From Oehlia diaphana (lineage: Eukaryota > Glomeromycota > Glomeromycetes > Glomerales > Glomeraceae): a stretch of 51,976 nt of DNA. The stretch spans positions 1 to 51,976 of the forward strand of contig QZLH01000489.1 of the NCBI GenBank assembly GCA_003833135.1, read 5' to 3'. The notes beneath the pieces were generated by a model, which saw only the letters and a program-made list of their open reading frames with translations, ran no database searches and was not told the DNA's origin. Below are positions 33,901 through 45,223 of the stretch, piece by piece; positions within the stretch are counted from its first letter, which is position 1, and each line of letters opens with the position of its first letter. A program made the position numbers and the translations under genes.

Positions 33901-35595
33901 AAAATATTTAAGAATTACTTCAATATTTTTATATGTAGCTTTATATAAAGTACCAAATCCTCCTTTATCAAAATTTTCAATATTTTTAAATTCATAATAA
34001 GGAAACCATTTTAACTTGTTTTTAGAAATAAATTGATTCACGATTTTACTTCCACTAGTACCAAATCTTTGAATATAAAAATGAAATATATAAATATTAA
34101 AATTTAAATAAATAATATTTAAACAATATTAATTATACTTACTCTAAATAAAATTATAAGATTTTAATATAATAAATAATTAATTAATTAAATTATAAAT
34201 AAATAGTACATAATTACTTATGACTTACCAACTAAAAGTTTTTTTATTATGAGTAAATATTATATAATTATGATAAACTAAACATAAAAATATAGGATTA
34301 TTATAATTAAAAAATGCAATACTTACAGGCTAAAATATTTTGGGTGATTTTTTTAAATAATGTAATTAGTTTAAATTATATGTAAATATTATATAAATTT
34401 AATAAATTACTTACTTTCTAAAACATTTGAATAATTTTTTAAATAAAGAATTTAGTTAGTTTAAATTATATGTAAATATTATATAAATATAATAAATTAC
34501 TTGCATTCTAAAATATTTGAATAATTGTTAAATAAAGAATTTAGTTATTTTAAATTATATGTAAATATTATATAAATATAATAAATTACTTACGATCTAA
34601 ATTATTTGAATAATTTTTTAAATAAAGAACTTAGTTGGTTTAAATTATATGTAAATATTATATAAATATAATAAATTACTTACATTCTAAAATATTTGAA
34701 TAATTTTTTAAATAAAGAATTTAGTTAGTTTAAATTATATGTAAATATCATAAATATAAATATAATTGAATAGCATACCCCCTATATTATTAAATAAATA
34801 ATGTTTTAAATAAAGAATTTAGTTAGTTTAAATTATATATAAATATCATATAAATATAAATATAATTGAATTAAATAGCATACCCCCTATATTATTAAAT
34901 AAATAATTTTTTAAATAAAGAATTTAGTTAGTTTAAATTATTTATAAATATTATATAATTATAATAAATTACTTACGATCTAAAATATTTGAATAATTTT
35001 TTAAATAAAGAATTTAGTTTGTTTAAATTATATGTAAATATTGTATAAATATAATAGATTAAACAAATAACTTACACCCTGTAGCATTATTAATTAATAA
35101 ATAAATATAAAGTAAAGTGATTATAATCAATTAGATAAACTATTATAATTGTATATAAAAATTAAGTGTATACAGTAACTTACAATCTATTTAAATAAAT
35201 AATATTATTAGTAAATTATAAATACTTCTAAATTAATATAAAATTAAATACTTACTTTCTATAATATTAGTAATCATTAAACAATTATGTCAATAGAAAA
35301 TTTAGTTATTTAATATCATGTAAAATACAATAAAAAAAATAGCTATTGACTTACCTACTATAATAATAAAATAAATTATTTGGTTATATAAAATTATAGA
35401 AATAAGTAATTTAATTATCATTCCGATTATAAGATAACCTATTACTTACGAGCTAATATACGAGCTAATATAGTCAAATAATTTTTAGAAATAGTTTAAA
35501 AAATTTTAAGTTATATGTTTATAATTTACAAGCTGTTAAATAATTTTCTTACCTTCATCTTCTTTATCTTTCTCAATTTTTGAAACTAGTTCCAT
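30995..35595 (-). CDS. Pseudokinase plus long coiled coil, with intron-ladder 5' region
   Basis: Proposed exons: 35595-35553 (MELVSKIEKDKEDE), a series of 3-nt exons, 34066-33853, then 33777-30995. The 34066 exon holds TSGSKIVNQFISKNKLKW and glycine loop FDKGGFGTLYKATY, but no in-frame ATG, so an upstream start exon is required. The last exon reads IIKLYGFTKDPYTLNYVLIM, LIHYNLHNGNIL in place of HRDxxxxN, and SDYLGL in place of DFG. The catalytic Asp is Asn, so a pseudokinase is likely. After SDYLGLYRLAKSF a 6-A run (33458-33463 on plus) is one base short, shifting the frame. FIAPEILRGQPYTQ and MWEFTSEIHPFNDKAHDL then continue the C-lobe. From about 32990 onward, some 650 residues are heptad-rich coiled coil (Gln, Glu, Leu, Lys), ending KKELKNLATV. 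Function unknown; a scaffold is plausible. The frameshift may be real or a sequencing error. Confidence 0.7.
32315..32705 (-). repeat. 117-bp coding tandem repeat in coiled coil
   Basis: The start TTCTGTTTGA recurs at 32321, 32438 and 32555, and as TTCTAATTGA at 32672, exactly 117 bp apart. Each unit encodes 39 residues around TEEENLKLEKIAETYYQSS and QNELVNLQQRNSQF. Neighbouring units are nearly identical, which indicates recent expansion. The multiple of three keeps the frame, but 39 residues is not a whole number of heptads. Confidence 0.92.
34067..35552 (-). repeat. Ladder of ~15 short introns separated by 3-nt exons
   Basis: On the minus strand a 3' splice site and a 5' splice site lie exactly 3 nt apart again and again (AG|NNN|GTAAGT). 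Triplets in transcript order: CTC 35450-52, TAG 35355-57, AAA 35256-58, ATT 35184-86, GGT 35076-78, ATC 34977-79, GGG 34884-86, GGG 34779-81, AAT 34684-86, ATC 34594-96, AAT 34505-07 (GC donor), AAA 34415-17, CCT 34327-29, TTG 34229-31. A single A at 34143 follows. Spacing is 72-107 bp, a normal intron length here. Units from about 34415 to 34980 are near-identical (period 89-106 bp) with TTTAAACTAAC-type branch sites; outer units are diverged yet keep the spacing. Confidence 0.75.
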
Positions 35596-37529
35596 TATAT
35601 TGCAAATTTGGTTTGAAAAAAATTTTAGAGCAATTTCCATTTGTATTAGATATCAATATTCATGTTATATGCTTTTACTTTTATCCTTACTTTGAGAATT
35701 TCCGAAAAAGAAAGTCCAGGACATACTTTTACAAACAAGTACAAGAGAAGTTAAAATTTAATTGGAATTCTTTTTTATTCGAGTATATATAGTTGTTTGT
35801 GTAATATTATCTATGCACAAATTTTCAGCCAGATATATTTAATTGGGCAACAGGAACCGTTAGAGCGTCCGAATGTTGATGGTATCACAATACAACTTTC
35901 TTGTTGATCATTAGCTATAAGAGTCAAGTTAAAACTAATACTTGTCTTTTTTTCACTTTTACATTTCTTTTAAGAGTATCAAGCGCCAGTACAATAGTGC
36001 TCTTTGCAAAATGCAAATTTTTTTATGAAGAGGGTGGGCATATGAAAAAAAGGCTGATAATTTTCGAACTTTGAAGGCGACTGCGGGCGGAGGCGTGGCT
36101 ACGTGGCATAAGATACGATTATGGTGACACTTGTGACACCAAATGGGTGGGTGTGACAAATAGATTTTCCACTACACCTACTTGCAGATCCTGAGATCTA
36201 ATGGAAAAGAGTTTTTATCGTAAGTTGCAACCACGAGACTTTTCCGGAAGGATGGGCTATATTATTTATAGTTTTTAGTTTCTGTAATTTTTTTATTTTT
36301 TTTTTTTATAGTTATTAGTTTTTTTTTTGTTTTTTATCGATACAGGCATATAATTATAGTTTAGTCTAACATCATATCTATTCGTACCGACCTTATTAAA
36401 ATTTAATTATGTTGTTTTAAAGGTCAATTTAGCATATACTAATTACGTTATCATAATATAATAATGTCTTTATACAGTTCGTAGTATTTTCTTATTACTT
36501 GTTACAGAAAAAGAGCAAAGCATTTAAAATGAGGAAGCTTGGTTTGTCCAAAAAAATTTAACGATAACCTGAATTATTTAGGAAAACAAAAAGAGAATTT
36601 AAAATATACTTTTTAAATGATTGATATTTTCTTTCAATAATTACGTTTATTAAAACATCATACTACCTATTCCATTATTGTGAGACGTTTGTAAAAAATC
36701 AGAAATGTCCTTCAAAGTAAGTTAGAATTTTTTTATTTTGCTTCTTTGATTTTCCTATAATAAGGTGCTTATTTTCTTATTTTAAGTAGATAATTGATAA
36801 AACAAAATTATTTTTTAATGTTAAATTCTTTTATTAATAGTAAAGATAATGGGATACGGTACTTCAAAATAGCACTAAAAAAAAAGTCTTTAAAATGAAT
36901 TTTTTTCATTGATAAAAACTTATCTATATTGAGTTATAATATTCCTTATTACTATATCATAAATATAAAACCTAAAGCACTATCTTAAATATAAATATAA
37001 TCTTAAATATTAAATAGGCATAACTAATTATAAAATAGAAATAGAATATTATTATAAATAATAACAACGAAAGTGTATACAGTATATCGATTGTATCGTC
37101 TATAAAAATTCTAGACTTCTTTTTATAGTCTCTTTTATGTTTTTTTGTTCAATTTCTTGTATTTATTATAAAATCAACCGCTCCTCTTTAAAAATGGTTT
37201 GTGAAATTTTCTGGTAAATAAATCTTCGTCGGTGAAGTTTCAACTTTCGACTTATTCATTATGTACATTATTAGCTGAAGAAACGAATCTTAGATTGAGA
37301 AATATTTTTTCACTTAATTATTTAATTGATTTCTTGCAATATAAATTTTAATAGATGTTACCTTGAGGAGTAACTGGACAAGTAGTTTCATTAGAAAATT
37401 GGAGAGGGAAATAAAGTTATCCATTGGAAGCAGCCTATTTAAATAGATGAACTTAAAAAGTAAGACCGGTCAAATAAAATTTAGAACTTTGTAACATAAA
37501 ATTTTTTTAAAAAAATGTAGAGACCGGCT
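35596..37529. other. Intergenic region upstream of the coiled-coil gene
   Basis: No gene is supported. A 66-codon minus frame at 35959-36159 covers the most GC-rich patch (AGGCGTGGCTACGTGGCATA) and may be a transposon remnant. CAGGAACCGTTAGAGCGTCC at 35848 resembles text near 14545. The rest is A/T-rich. Confidence 0.4.
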
Positions 37530-37741
37530 TTTATTTTATTTCGTAAAGAATTTGGGAACTCTTTATTAAAATAAAAAATAATTCTGTTTACAAGAAAAAA
37601 AAATTTTTTGTTGTACAATTAATTTTATTCAAAAATATATAATTATTAATAATAAATAAAATTAAATGAAAAAAAGAAAAAATGGATTAATTAGATTGAT
37701 TGTAATTCGTGTCATTCGTGTGATTCGCAGGATCAATTCTC

Positions 37742-38296
37742 CTAAATGTTTTCTTTATTTCGTGGCTAAAATATTTATCAGAGAAGATGAAAAATATTTA
37801 AAGAAAATTATCAAATAAAATATTAACAAATTCATATATTTTTGAAATATCTTACCTGTCGTGTTTTGGTCGTTTGCGGCATTTTTCTTTTGAACCTTTT
37901 CCTTTTTTCCTTCTGATCGTTATCTTTATGATTTCTAGGTGTTGCGTGTTGATGATTATCATTATCTGAAATTCTACTATCGTTTTTCTCTTTTTCTATA
38001 TCTTTTTTTCGATTTCTTATTTCAATATCTTCTAATAACTTGTCTATTTGACATATTGCTTTATTGATTCTCTCCTCAGTCGAAATATTTTCATCTCTAT
38101 CTTCATTATCTTTATTATTTATTTTAATTTCAATTTGTCGAGGACTTATTTTTGTATTAATATAAATGTGTGTACCAGTCCCTTTCTCAATGGGTTTTAG
38201 GTAACGTCCATTACGACCAATTAATTTACCAATTTCAACATGGTCAGAAATTTCAATAATAGTCAAAACAGTTAAGAATCTAATGGAATTTTGCAT
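37742..38296 (-). CDS. KH-domain protein (left arm copy)
   Basis: The model is complement(join(37742..37765, 37856..38296)), 154 aa. Exon 1 is phase 0, ending TKTRQ at CAG|GTAAGA; the acceptor TTTTAG joins PRNKENI*. The KH core VEIGKLIGRNGRYLKPIEKG carries the GxxG loop GRNG at residues 27-30, then THIYINTK and IEIKI. After about residue 75 the protein is charged and probably disordered, ending in a basic KEKRKRFKRKMP stretch that may bind nucleic acid or act as a nuclear signal. KH domains bind single-stranded RNA or DNA. The right-arm copy starts four codons earlier; here that ATG is ATT. It differs from the right copy at 13 of 147 aligned residues. An in-frame TAG shortens its tail. Confidence 0.85.
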
Positions 38297-38855
38297 TTTT
38301 GTTTCAATTTTTATGAAGAATTTAAAGATGATATATTGTTGTATTTTTTTTTTATTATTAAAAATAAAGGAGGAAAAAAATATGTATGATTTTTTTTTCT
38401 GATGAATTTTTTGAAAAATGCGAACTCAAAAAGGGGAAGTATTTATATAATTTAGCAGTTATGCAAAATTATAAACAAAAACACATCGTAAAAAACATTT
38501 TATTAATATAAAACCAACAAAATTTTATATTGTCATTATTTTTAACAAAACCATTTTTTTTTAATTAACAAAGACAATCCATGAAAAAAAAAAATCTATT
38601 TTTAAATCATCTTTTATTATAAAAGGTAATTGTACTCTTTTAAGAATGAAAAGAAAAAAAATCAACATTATAAGGATTTTCGCGTTTAATTATATAACTG
38701 ATAGTCACAAAAAAGTGATAGCTTGTCTGGATCACCGGTCTTGCCACAAATTGTGTTCACAAGATGACGCTCACATCAACATTGGTGCATTTGGTGGTAA
38801 CAACTCTCAGATAGGTAAAAAAACTATTAAATTCGTACAACTTTCATACATTTAG

Positions 38856-39854
38856 TAATGAAAGAATTTTGTAGTATTTATTATTATTTTTATTTTTATT
38901 ATATAGATACAGTATAAGGAATGATGATATGATACACTTATGATATATACAGTACCTAATTTTATTTATCGAAATTAATTAGAACATATATTGTGTATTT
39001 CCTATTAAAAATTTACAGTAGTTTTTATAATATTAAAAATCTATTAAGTATAATAAGTATATGTCTTTGTTGTCTAATTATTATGAAGAGCGTCAATAAA
39101 AATATAAAATTATTTAGAAATAGTAACTATTATAACTAAAAATCCAGAATTAGAAATAATAAATTCCTTTTTTTAAAAAAAATTACTAAGGGCCATTGCC
39201 GAGATAGAGAACTGTAATAAAATCAATATGAGATTGAACTTGCAAGATAATTTTAATTTAAATAAAATTAATAAAAGATAGATAATTTTATGATATTTAT
39301 GGAAGAAAAGAAAAAAAAAAAAGATATGAATAAATGTCTTTTTGAAAGTAACGAAAATAAATTACATGACTAATTAATTCTTGTAAACAAATATTTATAA
39401 TAATTGACACTTTAATTATTAATTTTTTATAGTAGTCGATATTACCGTATATCGCGGGCCATAGTACCCCCCCTATGCATAGTACCCCCCTTGAAAAATT
39501 TCATAGAATTGTATAGTACCCGGGGGGGATATTTTACAATTATCTCGTGATCCAGTGATCAGATTTGAGCGATCGTTTTTTTGTTTGGTAGCACTCATTG
39601 AGCTCTTCAAAATAAAAAAAAGATCGTTCAAATTGGACCGGTAGATCGTGAGATATTCGCAAAAAACGGAATTTTTAGGCTTTGTTTAGTACCCGGGGGT
39701 ACAGGGTCAAACCCCCGATTTTTGCAAGATACCCGGGGTACTGTGGCCCGCTATATACGGTAATAATGCAGTATTATTAATTTTTTATAGAATAGTCGAT
39801 AGTTAATAACGTAGTACGAGATAGGGATTGATAATCGATAACAAAAGCATTTGT
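38856..39854. other. Spacer between the inverted-repeat arms
   Basis: No gene is seen. It contains a 322-bp element (39442-39763) flanked by a direct repeat of about 28 bp, ATTATTAATTTTTTATAG plus TAGTCGATA, at 39414-39441 and 39773-39801. A 69-codon plus frame at 38646-38855 falls mainly in the inner arm; its counterpart in the other arm is not open, so it is unlikely to be a gene. Confidence 0.5.
39442..39763. mobile_element. 322-bp element with 29-bp inverted ends and TA duplication
   Basis: The ends are TTACCGTATATCGCGGGCCA and, inverted, TTACCGTATATAGCGGGCCA, continuing to TAGTACCCC with two mismatches in about 29 bp. The flanks TA (39440-41, 39764-65) suggest a TA target duplication, as in Tc1/mariner. 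The interior repeats GTACCC and CCGGGGG motifs and a GATCGTTCAAA / TTTGAGCGATC pair. GC content is far above the flanks. No transposase. Confidence 0.85.
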
Positions 39855-40350
39855 AATTGTCATGGCGCAAGACCTGATGATCCGAACAAAAGTATCCAGC
39901 TATCCCTTTTTTGTGATAGTCTTGACCATCAAGTTATATTATCGCACGAAAATCTTTATAACAATGACGATTTTTTCATGTTTAAAAGAGAATAATTTAC
40001 CTTTTATAATAAAAACATGATAAACATGTTTTAAAAATAGTTATTGGGAAAATCGTTTTTTCATGTTTCGTCATCAAAAACCATTGTCTTTGTTAATTAA
40101 AAAAAAATGGTTTTGTTAAAGATAATAATAATATAAAAACTTTTGTTAGTTTTATGTTAATGGAACGTGTTTTTGTTGCAATTTGCGATATAATAATTGC
40201 TAAATTATAAATACTCTCTATTTTTTTTAGTTCTCATTTTTCAAAAAAAAAAAAGAAAAAAAAATTAAAAAAATCATATATTTCTCTTCCCCCCCCCTTT
40301 TTTTTTTAAAAAAAAAAAATACATAAATCATCTTTAAATTCTTCATAAAA

Positions 40351-40951
40351 ATGGAAAAGCAAATGCAAGATTCCATCAGATACTCAACTGTTTTGACCAC
40401 TATTGAAATTTTTGACCATGTTGAAATTGGTAAATTAATTGGTCGTAATGGACGTAACCTAAAACCCATTGAGAAAGGGACTGGTACCCACATTTACATT
40501 AATACAAAAATAAGTCCTCAACAAATTGAAATTAAAATTAATCATAAAGATAATGAAGATAGAGATGAAAATATTTCGACTGAGGAGAGAATCAATAAAG
40601 CAATATTTCAAATAGACAAGTTATTAGAAGATATTGAAATAAGAAATCGAAAAAAAGATATAGAAAAAGAGAAAAACGATAGTAGAATTTCAGATAATGA
40701 TAATCATAAACACGCAACACGAAGAAATCATAAAGATAACGATCAGAAGGAAAAAAGAAAAAGGTCCAAAAGAAAAATGCCGAACACGACCAAAACACGA
40801 CAAGTAAGATATTTCAAAAATATATATATATTATTTGATAATTTTTTTTTTCTAATATAAATCTTCTCCAATAAATATTTAGTCACAAAATAAGGAAAAT
40901 GTTAAAAGAAATTATCCTGTAAACCGCATTAATTACAATCAATCCAATTAA
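40351..40951 (+). CDS. KH-domain protein (right arm copy)
   Basis: The model is join(40351..40803, 40883..40951), 173 aa. Start MEKQMQDSIRYSTVLTTIEI. KH core VEIGKLIGRNGRNLKPIEKG with GRNG at residues 31-34. The tail is rich in Asp, Glu, Lys and Asn, with KEKRKRSKRKMPNTTKTRQ before the CAA|GTAAGA donor. The intron ends ATATTTAG, and exon 2 adds SQNKENVKRNYPVNRINY and NQSN. Without splicing the frame would end in Phe-rich text encoded by the intron, so splicing is preferred. It is likely the better-preserved member of the pair because its longer tail is open. It is the only KH domain in the protein; RNA target unknown. Confidence 0.85.
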
Positions 40952-41145
40952 TCATATTTTTCCTTTTGTTTTTAATTTATTATCAATTATGTATTTTTTC
41001 ATTCATATTATTATCACTCAATTATGATAGATTATACATTTTTTTTTTTGATTATAGGAAATAAAATTTATTATTATATAAACAATAAAGTTTTTTTTTT
41101 TAAAAAAAAAAAAGATTTCCCAATTCTTTCACAATACATAAAGTC

Positions 41146-44100
41146 TATATTCTTTCTTAATCAAAATAAAATAATATTTAAAAAATCCAAAATCAAGTAG
41201 TCACTCCATTTTTTCGTTTCGTAAGTCTAAATATTTTTTGCATTAAAAAGTTATCTAATACTGTATAGTAATACGCATATTTGGATATATACAAAATTAT
41301 TGACTGAAACCATTATTTAAGTAAATGGGAGCAAATAAAATTATTTTTTTAAAAAAAAAAAGTTTTTTGTATAAAATAAATGAACAGATGGTTTTGCCGA
41401 ATCTGATACAAATTCATGCATACATACGTAAGGGATTTGTGTTGTCTATTGTCTATTATTCTCACTATAGACTTTTTAATGTTACAAAGTTAAGATGCAT
41501 TTTTCACGACTGGAACAAATGATTTTTTGTTTTACGGAAGAAAGAAAAATTTAAACTTTTAATTTAAATTAATTGTCCTTCGCTACGCTCAGGACACTAT
41601 AGTACTATGCAAAGTACAACCGCACAATACACCAATTATTATTACTCGTTATATTCACGTTTTCAGTCATCTTAGTTTGATATAATATATATAAATTATT
41701 TATTTATTATAACTGATAATATTGGCGTTTTGAATTTGAGTTTGTAATTAAATGTAGCTTTCCACATAACCACGTATATAGATTTGCTTGTCTCTAATAA
41801 GTTCATCTATGTCCGGGAAAATCCATTTTTTAAGGTAATAATATATATTATATAGAAAATGATGACGGAACAATAAGGAAAAATGTATTAATAAAAAATA
41901 GTATTTATAATAAGTTAAAAAAACAAATTTCTTGTCAAAATTATTTATATACAATAAATTGTTAGTAAATTCATGTCGTCTTCTATTAAAATCATGACGC
42001 AAAATCTCCATCAAATCTTATTCAAATAAAATCAACCATCAATACATTAATTATTTCCAATCATCTAGATCATATAGCTTTAGCAAAGAGAAAAAAAGGA
42101 TATTATTCACTATAATTCCTGTCAATAAGTTGATTTCTTTAAAAAAAATTATAATCATAAAATACAATTTAAATATTTCACCAGCCCAATCTTAATTTAA
42201 TTGCGTGTTTGGCCCAGTGTAAATAACTGAGAATCAGTAGATCCAATGGAAAAACTTACACCAATAAAAATACTTACTTTTTTTGATCTAGCTCCCTTGC
42301 TTTCTTTATTTTTCGTTTTGAATTTGACTTTTATAAAATTTCACTTAGGTGCCTGTAAAAGGTACGACGACCAATATACTTTTGATAATGTTCGATGCTA
42401 TTTAATGCCCACCCGTCAAAGTCAACGAGGGACCAATACTTTGACTTTCATTCGAAATATTTAAGTTATTTTTCATTATTCATAATGTTTTAAATTGAGA
42501 AAAAGAGTGCGAAAAGGTGGGGTATTGTATATTATAAATCTCAATTATATTCAAACCATTTTACGCACTGAAATTAATATATAATAGTAAAATAATTTAC
42601 TAGCGAGAATTTTTTATGATCCGATGATTAATCACCGTGTCAAACACTGCATCTTTGGTAAGCTCTTCCAATATTTCTATTTTTTCCAGTTTTATTTTTT
42701 CCCTATTAATAAAGTTATTAAAATTCTTTACTTTTTCTTGATGAAATTATCCAAACTCCATCAGATCCTTCCTTTTTTTATTGAATCCGCAATCGCCTTA
42801 CTCAAACCTTTCTCGTCTCTAAATTATCCATCTTACCCTTTATATATGTAAGTTTCGAGAAGAAAAAATCAAACAACCATATTTTTTCATCAATCCCATT
42901 TCTATCAGTTTCTTGTCAACATCAGGTACTTATTTATAAACGACCCATTTGTATCACTCTCGAATTTTTGCCGATATAATACGTTTTACTGTCTACCTTC
43001 AAATTTAAATTGAACAGTTCATGTCCACTTCTTCTCTATATTACATTTCTTTAAATGCATAGTCGCTTTGACTGATTTATATTTGTGTTGTTTTTAATTC
43101 AATAAATCAAAATGTTTCAAACCGAGTGCAATTTTCTCGACTGGCCATCTTGCTGGAAAATCATAGAATAATATTTCCAACAGATTTTTCCGTGTTGATA
43201 TGAAATTTGTCATCATTCTCATGCAGTTTTGGAGTTTGTTGCGCCTCCCGCAGCCAGTGACGAAGGTTGAATTTGCTTTCTCATTCTTTCTATATCGTTT
43301 TCTATACTCTATACATAGTCTCCTTATAATTATCTACATAAACTTTTTACTTGAACCTAGTGTACTACATATATCTTCACATACTGAGTTATATTTGTCG
43401 TATAGTAAAAACTTTTATCCATATTATTAGTCAAGTTGCGTGGAGACATTCTCTCGACATTTTTAAATTTTTATTTATAAAGTACTTAAACATTTCTTAG
43501 CGCTCTTTCCTCAAACTCTTCTTATCGTAGATAGATAGGACATGTAATTGTTGATGATCAAGCCCCATTGGGTACACCAAAAATTAATTTTAGGCGCAGT
43601 ATTTGACGACGAAATTATTGCAAATATAATTTTTGTGTTGATTTAATTTCTATGCTTAATACTAATAAATAAGTAGTATTTCACAATTTATTTGATTTTT
43701 AATACATTGAATAATATTTAAATTTTAAACTTTCGAATGCGTTTAATTTTGTTGATCTATTAATGATACCAAATTTGTCAGATGGGAATAATATCATTTA
43801 TTTTTTAATGAACTTAATTAGAATATCGAGACTAGTTTCGCCCAAAACACTAATTTCAAGAATTTTTTTATTTAATATGATTAAATTAATATACATAATT
43901 TTACACCAAAATTGGTTATATTTATTTATAATGGTCAATTTAATTCTATCTAAGTAAAGGTATTGGCGATGATGATGGTGAAGCTGGTGATGGTGAAGTT
44001 TCGCATGAATTTGGTACTACAAACCTTCTCCCGCGAGCAAAATTTGTCTCCACAAATTCTTCCTTTAACTTCTTTCTGTGACGGATCAGTAATTTGTAAT

Positions 44101-45194
44101 ATAAAAAAATACAATATAAAAAATCAATCGTGCTAATGAAATCTTTCACATGAGAAATCATTTTTTTTTTAGGAATCGGACATTTTTAAAAAAAAATTTT
44201 GGATTTCTTACACGACAAAAAAAAATCCTTTTTTTTTTAAAAAAAAAATCAAAAATATTTTTTTTTTCTTTAAAAATAAAATATGCCTTTTCTTTATAAA
44301 AAAAACATACTTTTTCTTTAAAAAGAAAATTTTTAGCGCTTTAATTTTTAATTTCTAATTCCTGCACAGCTCTCAACAATTCTTAATATTTCGGAAAATA
44401 GGGAGGCGAATTCTTCATAGGAATAGTCACTGAATATACAAGACTTGAAGTTCCACTCAATTGAAATATTTAATATTATAGTGTTTTACCCTCTTGATGA
44501 AGGAAAAACCATGATATGTATTAAAATTGGAATAAGGACAATTCTTTATCTATTGAAAATTCAAAATTTGGCATTGGACCTGTTGATAATCGAATTGATG
44601 TAAGAAATAAATTTTTTAAATACATTTATTTGTTTTAAAATTAAATTTCACATTATATTTATATTACATGTAGACCCAGTTAATTTTAACCTTTGCCACC
44701 ATTTTACCTAATCAAACCTGAAGATTTACTAACCCATCATATAAACGTTGTAGCCTGTTAGGTAAGCTTTGGTATCAGATTCAGTATTTTTTACAAATCT
44801 TTGTACACAATTTGAAAGTATCATCTCAGACTATATGGCTAAAGATAAACCGAGATTCCAATCACATTATTCCATTCAAATGGAAGCTGCTTAAAATCAG
44901 ACTACAATGTTAAAACGTGGAACTTCCATTTTTTTTTCAGATGCTTTAACATCAATTGAAGGAAAGTTTTATTATTTAGAATTACATAATTTTAATTTTA
45001 TTTGTATTAACAATCAAATTTTATATCAAAATCTACCAAGGAAATGCCCTGGTCTTCTACATCATCATCATCATCACAACATGAGTCAAAAAATCTGCAA
45101 TCCGTAAAAAATTCAACAGCTACAAAAAAAATTTCAGCCAACTAAATTAACAAAGTTATCAGATATTGCATCAAATGCACTCATGGTTAGCAGA
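41146..45194. other. Gene-poor A/T-rich region
   Basis: No gene is confidently supported. A perfect GTCCT/AGGAC stem with loop TCGCTACGCTC is at 41575-41595. A minus frame at 43946-44161 reads KLKEEFVETNFARGRRFVVP, then SPSPASPSSSP, which could be a real exon or a relic. The stretch 44163-44340 is poly-A/poly-T low complexity. Text SIENSKFGIGPVDNRID followed by GTAAGA near 44555-44600 looks like an old exon of an unknown gene. A (CAT)n run at 45059-45077 encodes His. Confidence 0.35.
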
Positions 45195-45223
45195 CTCGCG
45201 TGAAACGCGGGCATCAGGCTAGT
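45195..45223 (+). mobile_element. Helitron-type 3' terminus
   Basis: CTCGCGTGAAACGCGGG forms a 7-bp stem with one G-T pair around GAA, followed by CATCAGG and CTAGT. This is the same architecture as the terminus at 25981-26010 but a different sequence, so it is a separate family. The 5' end is not identified; the preceding several hundred bases may belong to a non-autonomous copy. Confidence 0.65.

Larger units (their letters stand above)
37530..41145. repeat. Large inverted repeat, two ~1.27-kb arms
   Basis: The left arm, about 37530-38790, and the right arm, about 39855-41145, are reverse complements with substitutions and small indels. Matches include AGTTCCCAAATTCTTT versus ATTTCCCAATTCTTT at the outer ends, both KH genes, the poly-A/T leaders, and the inner text GTCTGGATCACCGGTCTTGC versus GTTCGGATCATCAGGTCTTG. 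The spacer of about 1.06 kb holds a small transposon. The arms place two genes head to head. Confidence 0.85.

Noticed and set aside
35959..36159. 66-codon minus frame with CHKCHHNRILCH
   Set aside because: Isolated, no homologue recognised, in a GC-rich patch likely from a transposon.
38646..38855. 69-codon frame in the inverted-repeat arm
   Set aside because: The matching stretch of the other arm is not open, so selection for coding is unlikely.
41575..41604. GTCCT/AGGAC hairpin followed by ACTATAGT as a Helitron end
   Set aside because: The terminal CTRRT after the hairpin is not present, and no element body can be defined.
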